From positions 62,334,724-62,398,723 of the forward strand of contig NC_068935.1 of NCBI RefSeq assembly GCF_023091745.1: a stretch of 64,000 bases of DNA. Reading direction: 5' to 3'. Shown piece after piece: positions 24,061-35,599 of the stretch. The notes under the pieces are model-generated. The model saw only the letters and a program-made list of their open reading frames with translations. It made no database searches and was not told the origin of the DNA. The DNA comes from Budorcas taxicolor (taxonomy: Eukaryota; Chordata; Mammalia; Artiodactyla; Bovidae). The stretch's first letter is position 1; every line of letters begins with the position of its first letter. Position numbers and translations under genes: made by a program.

Positions 24061-26400
24061 ATCTTCCTGCTTCTGGCGCAGCGGGAGCTGCTGGCGCTGG
24101 GCAGTGAGCACTTTGGTGATTGAACGCCCCCCACCCCCCCCCCCCCCCAAAGCTCACTCTCAGCTGACCAGCAGAGATCTGGGCAAGGGGCAGACCCGCA
24201 CGACCCCAGCCCAGGGGCAGAATTTGCCTCCCTGGCCTGATGCTGGTTCCCTCCCCCAGGGAGCCCTCTCCAGAAAGCAGGCCTTGGCACCGCAGGGCGA
24301 CCCTCTCTCCAACCCCGGAGACCGGAGACCGCAGCACCGGACAGGAGCAGGGTGTGTCTCTCTCTCTTCCTCCCCGAGCAGGGCAGCCACCCCCATTCTG
24401 GCGACTTGGCCAAGCCAGACACACCAGGCTGGCACATCCCAGAACCCCTGGGTGCCTTCAACCCCAGCCCACTCCGGGGTCCTGCCCACAGCTGCAGCAG
24501 GCCTGGAGGGAGCCCCCCAGGGTTGGTGGCTTCCCACCTCTGCCTGTGGTAACTGGGATGTGAGAGAAACGAAATGCACACACAAACCCCCGCCCCCTCC
24601 ACTCGGCTCCAGCCTAGCTGGTAACCTCAGGGAACTGAGGTCTGTAGCACAGAGGAGGGAGACAGAAACCTGGCGGAAGGGGAGTGAAGAAGGAATAGAA
24701 TCAGGACAGGCTGCAGAGGAGGCAGCCCAGGCTAAGGGCGAGGGGACCCAGCCCAGCTGCCCACGGCCCCTGGAGCCAGGTGATGGGACTCATCCCAGAG
24801 ACCAAGACATGGTGGAGTGTGGCTGGAGACAAGTCTCAGCCTGGTGGCCCACTGGGCTGGGAAGGGAGGCAGGGTAGGAAGGGGCAACCAGAGGTCCCTA
24901 TGAGGCAACCTGGCTATCTGTGACCTGCCATCTCCCCAGCAATACCTCCTGCTTTTTCCCATCCTATTTTATGTTCTGATCAGTGACCTTCCAGCAGTTT
25001 TGCACCTTTCACTCCTTAGTTACCCCTCTTATGGTACCCATCCTGTGTGCATAGCTTTACCTCTGTTTACTTAGTTCCTTGGGGTAGATTCCCAGTGTGG
25101 GGTTCTTCCCAGCTCTGGATATATATTACCAAGTTAATTTCCAAAAGAGTCACACCAGCATACCTCTAGCAATCAGCAACAGAGCAACATGCCCATCTCA
25201 CAGCAGCCATGCCAGCACTGGGTATTCTCAATCTGAGAACATTTTACTAATGTAACAAGCAGGAAGTGTTACCTTGTTTTCTGTCATTGTTAGCTGGGCT
25301 TTTAATTTTTTTTTTTTTCCTTCCCATGCGTGAAGTTGTACCTTTCCCAAATGCCTTGCACCAGTTGCATGTGCTCCTTCATGCAGTCTTTTCTGGTTCC
25401 TTGCCCATGTGCCTATAGGAGTCTCAACTTTTTGATTAATTTGTATGAGCTTTCTTTTATCTGCTGCACACCTTCCTTCAACTGGCCTATTTGCTTTAGG
25501 GCTTTAAGAAAAAAAAAAAGTGGGGGGGGACATAGACCAGACTTTTCAGAAGCTCCACCACCTCATTTCATTGTCTTAGCATTTATCACACCTGGTATTC
25601 TCTCATTTCATCCTCGGTTTATTACTGACCTGTCCTGCTGGCCTGGGAGTGCCTTGCAAACAAGGGCCCAAGTGTGTCCTGACGGTTCATCGTCCTGTGT
25701 CCACAGAAGGTTCTGGAGGCCACCGTGGGGCCTTTGCTGTAGGGCAGGGCTGAGGGGAGTTGAGGCAAACAGGCCTGGAGATGGGGAGAGGGCTTTGAAA
25801 GCTCTGATGGCGACCTGGGCCAGCACAGGGGGTGGAGGGGACAGTACAGAAGTGAAAGACGTTTGTTTAGGTAGAAACCCCTTGACTCTTGACTAGGAAG
25901 GAGGCAGCCCGAGAAGCCAGGCTGACTCCCACGATCAGTAGGGCAGGGCTCTTGGAGTCTTTGGCCTGGCTCATGCCAGTGAAGCTACTGGGGTGCCCCA
26001 AAGCTGCCCTTTGCCTGCCCAGCCTTCCAGCTAGCCCTGGGCCGAGTTCTGGCCAGAAGGCAGCAGTGGATTTGTGGTTCTGCTTCTTTTTCCCCTCCAC
26101 CATTTCCCTGGCAGCCGTGGTGATGAGCCTGTTGTATGGATGAAGCCACTAAAGTCCAGTCCCAGGACGAGATGGTCCAGGGGCACCCCAAATGAGCCTG
26201 GCTGGAGGTAGCCTCTGGGGCCGGGACACAGGGCTCTTGTACACACCCCTCCCCCTGCCTCCAGGGGCCTGGCTGGCGCCGGCCTGGGGAGCTGCAGCTG
26301 GTCCCCTGCTGGGCCCCTGACCTGCCCTTGGCCTCTGCCCCTGGCCCTGTCCCGCTTGGGTGGAAGCCCCGGCCCAGCGGGCCACTTGCGGGGGCCCACT
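24061..26400. other. DUSP9 intron 1, middle part
   Basis: No exon is supported. A T-rich run lies at about 25,306-25,318 and an A-run followed by a G-run at about 25,508-25,528. The sequence is otherwise unique-looking. Confidence 0.5.
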
Positions 26401-27236
26401 CACCGGCTTTCGAGGGCACCCGTTGGCTCGCTGGCCCCCCTGAGCCCGCCCCCACCGCCCCGCCCCTCCAAAGGCAACTCCACGTCCAAAGGCAACTTGC
26501 TTCCAAGGTGGGAAGCTGGGTTGCAGTGCCAGGAAGCTGCCGGTGTGCGCAGGCGGCGGTGGACTTGTCTCCACGTGCGGCGCGCTCTTTCTGCCATCCT
26601 TCCCTCTTCCCAGTGGCCGGGGCCGGGGCAACCCAGCCCAGGAGCGACGCCCCTCGAGCCGCGGTGGCTGTGTCCAGGACATCCGCGAGCGATTGCTCGC
26701 CGCGGGATCACGCTCCAGGTCTCTCCTTTTGTTTTCTCCGGGTGGAGTCGGGCAGCCCCGAGAGGTCCCGCCTGCCGAGGGCCAGCGCCTGGGCACCGCC
26801 TTTATCTCCTCGGCCCCGGCGGGCCGTGGGGATGATCTCAGCCTAGAGCCCCTCTCCCCGCCGCGCCCCCACCCCGGCGCACGCGGTCCCCCCCAGTTGG
26901 AAGCTGGAAAGCGGGGAGTGATCGCGGGCGTGAGAGACGCAGGAAGGGGCCTGAGCCCCTCCGAGGGGCCAGGAGGGACTGTAGCGGCTCTCAAAGGGGG
27001 CCGTCGGACGCTCAGCCTTCCTTGGCTGGGGCACCTCTCGCATTTCCCTTCTCCAGTGGGGCACTCGAGTGGCTGCCTGGGGCGTTTTTCTTGGTGCGCA
27101 CGGGGGTGTCTTTGGGCATGCCGTGGGAGAGGCAGAAGATCCGGCGATAGAGCGACTCCCCCGCGAGACCCCAGGCGCCCTGTTTATGGACGCGCAGATC
27201 GCGGGCTCACGTCTCGTGCCTTCCTTCTCTCCGCAG
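26400..27236 (+). promoter_or_regulatory. DUSP9: CpG-rich DNA leading into DUSP9 coding exon 2
   Basis: CpG-dense DNA continues into the coding exon. It ends in a pyrimidine-rich tract and the acceptor CCTTCCTTCTCTCCGCAG (AG at 27,235-27,236). The frame of the DUSP9 start codon stays open upstream to 26,543, so a downstream promoter with a longer N terminus cannot be excluded from sequence alone, but no known family member has such an extension. Confidence 0.45.
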
Positions 27237-27271
27237 CTCCGGAAGCCCGACGTGCTGGGAGCCGCGAAGCC

Positions 27272-29755
27272 ATGGAGGGTCTGGGCCGCTCGTGCCTGTG
27301 GCTGCGCCGGGAGCTGTCGCCCCCGCGCCCGCGGCTGTTGCTGCTCGACTGCCGCAGCCGCGAGCTTTACGAGTCGGCGCGCATCGGCGGGGCGCTGAGC
27401 GTGGCCCTGCCCGCGCTGCTGCTGCGCCGCCTGCGGCGGGGGAGCCTGTCGGTGCGAGCGCTATTACCGGGGCCACCACTGCAGCCACCGCCCCCCGCCC
27501 CGGTGCTCCTGTACGACCAGGGCGGGGGCCGGCACTGGCGCGCCGAGGCCGAGGCCGAGGAGTGGGAAGCCGACTCGGTGCTGGGCACTCTGCTGCAGAA
27601 GCTTCGGGAGGAAGGCTACCTGGCCTACTACCTACAGGGTAGGTACTGGTGGTGGGCGGCGGGCGGGCACCTGTCTAGGGAGGACCCCTGCCCGGGAAGT
27701 GCAGGACCACACCTTCGGAGGGCCAGCCTAATCCATGTGATCGTAGGCGAGCCCGACCTCCTGTGGTCCAAAGTGGAGATGAGAGTCTGTCCTCCTCTGA
27801 GCATGACCTTGGGGAAGCCCTTCACTCTTGGGAGCCCCAGTTTTTGAGCCTGGAAAATGGGAGAATCTGATCTGACCTGGCTCCGAGAACGCTCCGGGAA
27901 TCCCAGCAGGTCCCTATCGCCCCCTCCCCCAGCTGCTCAGCCATGGATAAAGGAGACTGGAGCCCCAGGACAAATCCCCCCAGCTCACCCGAAGGGTCTG
28001 GAAGGGGGAGGGGAAGACGGGGGGCGGGGGGAGACAGGGAGAGAAATTTCAATGGCAGAGACCTCCCCTGATTCCCCTCCCCCCGCCATGGTCAGCGCAG
28101 GGCTCGGGGAGGCATGGACAGACACAGGCGTGTTGGCTCCTTGCCAAGCCAAACACACCCTCCACCTCAGAGATCCAGGATAGAGACAGGATTTCCAGGA
28201 ACCTAGACCCCTCTCCCCATTGAGGAGGGTCATTGGACTGTCGTCCCTTGCTCAATTCTGAATGCACAGGGATATAGAAATATAGAACATGTTGGATTTC
28301 TAGCGCTGCCCCCTAGCCCCCCAGCCCGGGGAAAATAGTAGTTATTTAGAGATGGAGATGTTCCCTTCTGAGCACCTTGGGACCATCCAGGTGGCACGCT
28401 ACACTCTCTCCCGGACTCTCTGAAGAGCGCACAGACGTGGCTGTGCCCTGGCCCCTGATCTTGGGAATCACCCAGGCAGACAACTCACATCTGAACTTTT
28501 CCTCGTCTTTAACTGATGCCTGCTGTCGTTCCCAAGGCTGGCACTACGTGCTGAGCCCTCACGCCTGCCTTGGCTTGGCCCCAGGGATGTGAGATCCTCT
28601 TTGGCTTGCCGTCCAAAGGACCGGCTCCAGGACTAAGCACACCACTTGGGACACCATGTAGGTCAAGGCTGCTCACTCCCGAGTTCCTCTTGGGTACATC
28701 TGCCCACCCACCTCTTCCAGCATCAGAAGGATCTAGGATTGCATCCCTAACCGCAGCCAGGGCACTTAGCTGCCCAAGAGGCCACCTCAATGGGCCCCTC
28801 GTCTCATCCCCTCTCCCAGGTGGCTTCAGCAGATTCCAGGCCGAGTGCCCTCACCTCTGTGAGACCAGCCTCGACCGCCGAGGGGGCCTGAGCATGGCCC
28901 CACTGCCCAGCCCAGTGGTGGGGCTGGGGGGCCTGTGCCTGGGCTCTGACTGCTCTGATGCGGATTCCGAGCCTGACCGTGATGCCATGAGCTGCGGCCT
29001 GGATTTGGAGGGCACCACACCCCCCCCAGCGGGGCTGCTGTCATCCTTCCCCGTCCAGATCTTGCCCAACCTCTACCTGGGCAGTGCCCGCGATTCAGCG
29101 AACGTGGAGAGCTTGGCCAAGCTGGGCATCCGCTACATCCTCAATGTCACCCCCAACCTCCCCAACCTCTTTGAGAAGAATGGCGAATTTCACTACAAGC
29201 AGATCCCCATCTCGGACCACTGGAGCCAGAATTTGTCCCAGTTCTTTCCGGAGGCCATCGCGTTCATTGGTGAGTCCACTCCACCCTCCCCACTCCTTCC
29301 CCAGCCCCACTCCAGGCCTGCCTTCCCCCTGGGCCCAGCCCAGGATGGCCCTGCTGGGGCCGGGCGGCTCTGAGGATGTGATCCCCGTGATGGGCCATCT
29401 CACACGGGGCCCCCATCTGCCCCCACTAGACGAGGCCTTGTCGCAGAACTGCGGGGTGCTCGTTCACTGTCTGGCGGGTGTCAGCCGGTCTGTCACTGTC
29501 ACCGTGGCCTACCTCATGCAGAAGCTGCACCTCTCGCTCAATGATGCCTATGATCTGGTCAAGAGGAAGAAGTCCAACATCTCGCCCAATTTCAGCTTCA
29601 TGGGGCAGCTGCTGGACTTCGAGCGCACCCTGCAGCTGGAAGAGCGCCGTGCCCGAGAGAGGGGCAGCGGGGGGCAGGAGTCGGCCGCCTCTGATCCCCC
29701 CTCTTTCTTCACCACCCCGACCAGCGATGGCGTCTTCGAGCTGGACGCCACATAG
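27272..29755 (+). CDS. DUSP9: Dual-specificity phosphatase 9 (MAP kinase phosphatase 4)
   Basis: DUSP9 dephosphorylates the Thr and Tyr of MAP kinase activation loops, preferring ERK1/2, and acts mainly in the cytoplasm (family knowledge). Coding exons are 27,272-27,638, 28,820-29,269 and 29,430-29,755. Both introns are GT-AG and phase 1, and the joined frame is 380 codons, close to the 384 of the human protein. Residues 1-130 are the rhodanese-like MAPK-binding domain. Its kinase-interaction motif LLLRRLRRGS lies near 49-58, and Ser58 keeps an RRGS protein-kinase-A context. Residues 150-195 form an acidic Ser-rich linker. The phosphatase domain is 198-345, with general acid Asp255 and the signature HCLAGVSR at 285-292 (Cys286 catalytic, Arg292 phosphate-binding). 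The tail is FFTTPTSDG. The start ATG has G at -3 and +4, and lies 36 bases into exon 2. Nothing suggests a pseudogene. Confidence 0.97.
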
Positions 29756-30721
29756 GGCCCCAGGGCACCCTCCAGCGGGTGTGCCCAGCCCAGCCACCCA
29801 CATGCTGGGGATGAGGCCAGAGGGGGCTTGGCCTAAGCGGGGGCGGGGGGGGGAGGTGGGGGGAGAGCACAATACCTCATTCGGGGCTGTGGGACAAGGC
29901 AGAGGCTGGGGACCCCCTCCAGGGTGGCGGTGGGGACAGCCCTGTCCTACCCACTGGAAACATCTGCGAGGAATCCTATTAAACGTGCCTACGGGCCAGG
30001 CCTAGGGCCACCGGCCTGACCCGTGCCGCTTTGGGGCGGAAGCCCGCTCCAGAACCTGCCTGTTCTACGACTGTTACTTTTCTTTGGGGGGGGGGTTGGA
30101 GGTGGGGGGTGGATTCCCATTCCGAGGGACGATTCCAGATAGCTGCCGGTTCCCAGGGCCCAGGAGATGTGTGCCCAGACAACTCCCGAGCCTCCCTGGG
30201 GTCTCCCATTCAGGAAGGGCATGGGCCTCTTATGGCCACAGGGACCTGCTCCCAGCCCCATCCCTGTTGCCACGCAGCTGGACCACCACCACCACCAGCA
30301 TAGTCACCTGCCGCTCCTCCACAGGGGCCTGAGGCCTCTTGGGATGGGGGCGTTGGGTGAGGGGACTCCCAGGGGACATGACCTTGGAGACTCAGCAGCC
30401 ACCCCACAGCCACGGGGACCATCCGCGTCTGGGTGCGCTCCTTGCCAGGAGCCATTGGGCGGGTTCCCAGCCTCACATCTGGCGCCCTGACTGTTTATCC
30501 ACTTGACATTTGAAAAGATGCTTTTTTTTTTCCCTCTTCCCCCAGATGTCTTGACAGGATCACTGGGGCTCTTTGTGACTGAGGGTGGTCAGACTGCCGC
30601 CGGAGGAGATGGGGTTTAAGCAAGAGCTGGGTGGGGGAAGGGGAGAAGACAGCCTGGAATTTGCTGCTGTGGGTCCCACGCGGCCCTGGTTAGATTGGGG
30701 GGGGTGGGGAAAGGGCCAAGC

Positions 30722-30766
<45 letters not shown>

Positions 30767-30985
30767 TCATTCATTGCAGTACAACTCCCTGATGAGCAGC
30801 CTGTGTGCATGTATGTCTGTGTGTCCATGTATCAACACTTGCACGCACACACTCTCCTGGCCTACAGACCCAGCCCAGGACCAGCAGTCCCCGTGGCGAG
30901 GCCATCTCACCCTGGGGAATCCACAGCGCGGTTGCTTTCTTTAATTGGTCCTCAATAAATGGTTTCTGTTGAGATCCTGAGCACC
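29756..30985 (+). other. DUSP9: DUSP9 3'UTR
   Basis: It follows the TAG stop and ends after a canonical AATAAA (30,954-30,959) with a GT-rich element (GGTTTCTGTTGAG) just downstream. A weaker ATTAAA at 29,978-29,983 could give a short 3'UTR of about 250 bases. The (CA)n tract at 30,725-30,764 lies in the longer form only. Confidence 0.7.
30725..30764. repeat. CA microsatellite in the DUSP9 long 3'UTR
   Basis: An essentially perfect (CA)n tract of about 20 units, followed by CGGTCATTCATTGC. It is likely length-polymorphic. Confidence 0.95.
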
Positions 30986-32089
30986 TTGGAGAGTCTGGGG
31001 GGGAAGGTGGGGAGGGAGGCCTGGGGAAGGGGGTGCACGGGGGACTCGCACACCACACCCCATCACCACTGTCATGTGCCATCCAGCATCCACGCTGCCC
31101 AGCCTCTGGCTGAACACCTCCTGTACTCACAAGTCACTGAACTCCAACTCCATGCCCCGTGGCTTGGGACTAGGATGCAGGCTGCAGACTAGCATGCAGC
31201 TGCAAGTCAGAGGCATCCTGCTCACAGTCAGCTTCCCAGAGTGGGAGGGAGGCACTGAGATCTGGTGATGCAGCAAATGACGTCAGGTTCCCAGGGTGGC
31301 AAACAGACAGGGGGAGCAAGGACCCAGGTGTGACCATGAGGGATGGGCACTTGAGCCCCGAGACTCAGTGCAGAGTCAAACCCAAGCCCCAGGACAAGGA
31401 GATGGAGCCACAGGAAGACCCAAGCTGGTGAGGGATGTGAGAAGACTGCCCATCCCAGCGTGCGGCCCTCTGGCTGACACAGGGTGGAGTTGGGACTCCA
31501 GAGGCCAGGGCTGGGGGCCGGGGGAGCATGCGGAGGCCACTGGGTCACCTGAAACAACAGCAAGGCCTTGCTCCTCTCCGGCCTCCTCCAGGGCCTTCTG
31601 CACACTGGAGCTGGAGCACCCATTCTAAAGTCACGATTCCCAGTGACAGAGACACGGCAGGAAGTGGAAGGGAGCTGGAGGGTGGGCAGCAACAAGCACA
31701 GTGTGAGAAGGCACTGGACTTTATGGGCAATGTGGCCTACATGTCCAGAGCCACCCTCCTGGTCGAGAACCTCTAAAATGTAGAATGAACCTAAAAACCT
31801 GTTTGCATGAATGGCTGAGCCGGTAGGGAAATAAGAGAAAGCCTCCAAGATCAGGAATGATACTTGAGTCCAGAGAAGTGAGTCAGCTCTGGGGCCAGCA
31901 CCTGACCCAGGGGCATCTACACCCAAGAGCCAGAGCCCATCCTTTCTCCTGGGACACCTTTCCATGGCCTTCCAGACACCAGTCATGAGATGGGAGATAC
32001 CTCCTGGGCCCACACATAAAGCCAGTACTTTTGAAGGGCGGTGCTGTGCTCTCAACAGGTGTCTTCAGCACAGTATCCTGCCCCCCACC
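30986..32089. other. DUSP9-PNCK intergenic, no gene seen
   Basis: Unique-looking DNA with overlapping frames on both strands (the longest, 275 codons at 31,228-32,055 on the - strand, has no domain). Confidence 0.5.
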
Positions 32090-32500
32090 CCAAGATGGCC
32101 TCATAAGAATCCTGGAATCCTGTGCATATGGCAAAAAGGGACTGCAGATATAATTAAGTCACAGATCTTGAGATGGAGAGATTGTCCTGGGTTACGCAGG
32201 TGGGCCCTAAATGCATCTTTATAAGGGAAAGAGGGCCACAGGAGAGTGAGATGAGATGTGATGATAGAAAAGAGGTCAGAGTCAGAGAGATTCCAAGATA
32301 CGACACTGCTGGCTTTGAAGAAAGATGAAGGGGCCCCCAGCCAAGGAATGTGGGTGGTCTCTAGAAGGTGGAAAAGGCAAGACAACTGATTCTTTCCTTG
32401 AGACTCTTCAAGGAATGCAGCCCTGCCCACACCTCAATTTTAGCTCAGTGAAATCTATGTTGGATTTCTGACCTTTCCCCTTTTAGAAGTAAATCTCCAA
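32090..32500 (+). repeat. Ancient LTR-like repeat (MLT1/MaLR type, tentative)
   Basis: The order of blocks is typical of an old mammalian MaLR-like LTR: GGCAAAAAGGGACTGCAGAT, AGATCTTGAGATGGAGAGAT, CCAAGGAATGTGGGTGG and TCTAGAAGGTGGAAAAGGCA. It is heavily diverged and both ends are uncertain. Confidence 0.45.
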
Positions 32501-33244
32501 AGGTTCATGGGGAATCTTGGTTCCCAACCGGAAACTTGAATTCCCATCCTCCCTTGATTATGCCCAAGTTCTTCCATGATATCTGCTTCTCCATCAGAGC
32601 CCTTAGCATATTTATCATAGTATTTGAAATGACTGGTCTGGTGATTCCAACATCCCTGCCATATCTGAGTCTGGTTCTGATGCTTGCTCTATCTCTTCAA
32701 ACTGTGGAGGGTTTTGCCCATTAGTGTGTCTTGCAATTTTTTGGTTGAAAGTCAGGCACGATGTACTGGGTAAAGGAGCTGCAGTAAGGAGGTCTATACT
32801 TACTAGTGCTAAAGTATGGTGGGAAGCGTTCTGTAGTCCAATGGTTAGCTCTCAGTCTTTTGGTGAGCCTGTGCTTCTGGGTTGTGACCTTCACAAGTGC
32901 TTATCAGTTTCCCCCTCTCCAAGGTGGGCTAGGATGCCTAGATGGGGCTGAAGTTGGATATTTCCCTTCCCCCAGGTCCCTTAGACTCTAATAAAACCCC
33001 AAGAGGCCAGACTCTGGTATAATGGTTTGTCTTCAGAGCAGGCTTTGTTAAGAACAAAATGTTATGGTATATTTCAAAGTGTCAACTTTCCCCCCTCCCC
33101 CAACCGGAAACATGAGGAAATTGTTCTCCAGTATTCACTGTGAGAATCTGATGGGGCTCCTAGAGGTAAAACTCACAGAAGTGTAGGAGGTGAGAGCCTC
33201 CCTAAGAATAGGCTCCTTGCAATTTTTAACTCTCATACTTCTCC
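32501..33244. other. Intergenic, no gene seen
   Basis: AT-rich. Short chance frames only. A pyrimidine-rich patch lies at about 33,088-33,105. Confidence 0.5.
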
Positions 33245-33498
33245 ACACTGCTGCTGCTGCTGCTGCTAAGTCGCTTCAGTCGTATCTGACTCTGTGCGAC
33301 CCCATAGACGGCAGCCCACCAGGCTCCCCTGTCCCTGGGATTCTCCAGGCAAGAACACTGGAGTGGGTTGCTATTTCCTTCTCCAATGTATGAAAGTGAA
33401 AACTGAAAGTGAAGTTGTTCAGTCGTGTCCGGCTCTTAGCGACCCCATGGACTGCAGCCCACCAGGCTCCTGCGTCCATGGGATTTTCCATGGGATTT
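33245..33498 (-). repeat. Bov-A2 SINE (dimeric Bov-A)
   Basis: It begins with the CTGCTGCTG tract typical of this family (antisense end). Two related Bov-A monomers follow, each with a CCACCAGGCTCC block (near 33,317 and 33,460), joined by the GAAAGTGAAAACTGAAAGTG linker. Confidence 0.9.
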
Positions 33499-34316
33499 CT
33501 CCACACTAGCCTCCAGCAAATCATTAGTTAAAGCTCAGGTTTTCCTAACCCAACACTGCACCCACTCACAAGTTTCTGCTCTGGTAAATTGTGATTTTCT
33601 GTATCCACCTGTCTGTTTCTTCAGTTTTGTGAGCAATACTTTGCTATTTGACCTCTGTTCTCTAATGGATCTAAAAACAGTTGTTGGTTTTTCAGTTTGT
33701 TCAACATTTTCTTGTTGTTGGCATCAAGTGATGACTCCCAGGCTCCTCACATGCCAGATAAGAGACTGGAAATTCCCTGGGTCTGTTTTGATTGGCTGAT
33801 TCTTTATCATTACAGATTACATTTTTATGCTTCTTCTCTCTCAGTCAGAAAGTCTTGGTGGTAGAGTTCACCTCATTTGTTTCCCTTCTCTCTGGTACCA
33901 CCAGGTCTTCACCACCTTAAAACGGTTGATTCAAATATCTGCCAAGTTTTCCAGTCATATATGGAGGGAGGGAAATTCTGGGCCATGTTATTCCTTCATG
34001 GCCATATCAGTATTAACTTTAAGCTTTGTTAAGACAAATATGCGTGCTAGGTTTTCTAGAGTAATTACTAAAAGAATATAGAGTATACTACGTTCAAACT
34101 AGTAGAGGAAAATATCATATAATCACAAGGAGAAAAATCTCAATTCAAAAGTCAAAAGAGGAAAATAAAGAAATAGAAACATTGGAATAAGTAGAAAGCA
34201 TAAAATAAGATTTTAGAAATTAGGCCAAACATCACTAAACAAAATCGACTAAATTCTTCAATTGAAGACAAGATTTTTAAAAATCCACCCATAAGCAGTT
34301 TGTAGGAGGGACATCT
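33499..34316. other. Intergenic, no gene seen
   Basis: AT-rich DNA with no splice pattern, long frame or clear repeat boundary. Confidence 0.5.
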
Positions 34317-34440
34317 AGAGACTTCCATGGTGGTGCAGTGGTGGAGACTCCATACTTCCACTGCAGGGGGAATAGGCTCAATTCCTGGATGGGGAACTAA
34401 GATCCCCCATGCCATTCAGCCCAGCCAAAAAAAAAGAATA
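34317..34440 (+). repeat. tRNA-derived CHR-type SINE
   Basis: GAGACTTCCATGGTGGTGCA head, GGCTCAATTCCTGG B-box-like segment, GGGGAACTAAGATCCCCCAT, then an A-rich tail. Confidence 0.8.
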
Positions 34441-35431
34441 CACAAAAATAAAAATTAAAAAACTGGTACATCTAAATGATAGGACAGAAAAGGAAAAGAT
34501 TGAAAAGTCAGGACTTCTAGCTATGGCCAAAGGAGGATATCAACAAATAACCTCAAAAAATAAATAAATAAATAAAGCTGGAGAAAGCTGACAAATACCT
34601 TTATGATCTAGAACTCAACCAAAGGTATATAATAAAATGAGAAGTTGAACTTTGGGAATCTGTGGCATTTTGGCCTAGAGCTGCTCCTATCCTTCCCAGC
34701 TCAGTTTGTCATGGAGGTTCTACCAGTACAAGGCAGCTCATGAAAACCAGCAGCTTCTCTGCCTAGGTTTGAAGGGGGCTAAGTCAATTTGGTGGGGAAT
34801 ATCCACACCCAGGGACACTGTTAATGGAAATAAACTTCTCAGGGGCAGACCAACAAGGAAGGGCTAACAAAGCTCTACTAGATGGTTGTGAATGTGGTTG
34901 GGGCAAGTGTGTTCCTGACTAGTTGGAGAATGGAGAGGTCCCAATCTAATCATGCTTTCCTGACTACACTGAGGCTATACACATGTATGTAGGAGATTTA
35001 AAGGCGTCAGGGGAAAGAAAACCCTGGGAAGGCCTGAAAATAACCTGAACGTTGAAAGAACTCCCCTTCCCACACACAGATTCATCAGAACACACAAGCC
35101 TTAGTGGCCTGAGATCTTTCAACATAGTTTCTGACTAATCATTGACTTGCCACTAAGCTGGACAGATATACGGCAGCCCCTAGAAAACCAGGCTTACATT
35201 TTAAACTGTTTTTTTTTTTAAACTCAACAGAGACACCACTGACTGCACACTGCAGGTGGGGGTGGGAGACAGTACAGTTTCACAGACTTAGTGCAAAAAA
35301 GTTACACAACAAAGAAACAAGTTCACACACACACACACACACACACACACTGAAAACTACTTCTAGGGGTAAAGGGAATATCATAATCCAGAGTTGATGG
35401 AAACTATTGTCTAAAATGTTCAATTTGGGGG
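34441..35431. other. AT-rich intergenic with simple repeats
   Basis: An (AAAT)n tract lies at about 34,556-34,576 and a (CA)n microsatellite at about 35,325-35,350. The rest is unassigned. Confidence 0.5.
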
Positions 35432-35575
35432 GACTTCCCTTGTTGTCCAGTAGCTAAGTCTCCACACTCCCAATGCTGGGGTCTGAGGCTCCATCCCTAG
35501 TCAGAAAACTAGATCACACAACTAAAGATCCCACATGCCACAATTAAGACCCAGCACAGCCAAAGAAATAAATAT
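35432..35575 (+). repeat. tRNA-derived CHR-type SINE
   Basis: GGACTTCCCTTGTTGTCCAG head, then a diverged body with CATCCCTAGTCAGAAAAC and GATCCCACATGCCACAAT. It is older than the copy at 34,317. Confidence 0.7.
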
Positions 35576-35599
35576 TTGTTAAAAAGTTCAATTTTCAAC

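Noticed and set aside
23741..24877. 378-codon + strand frame
   Set aside because: It spans a CpG block and a C-run, with overlapping frames on both strands. No domain is visible, and it lies in DUSP9 intron 1.
26149..26994. 281-codon - strand frame upstream of DUSP9
   Set aside because: Antisense shadow in CpG-rich DNA, no domain or splice partner.
31228..32055. 275-codon - strand frame between the genes
   Set aside because: No domain, no splice sites that join it to anything, and no poly(A) signal in a sensible place.
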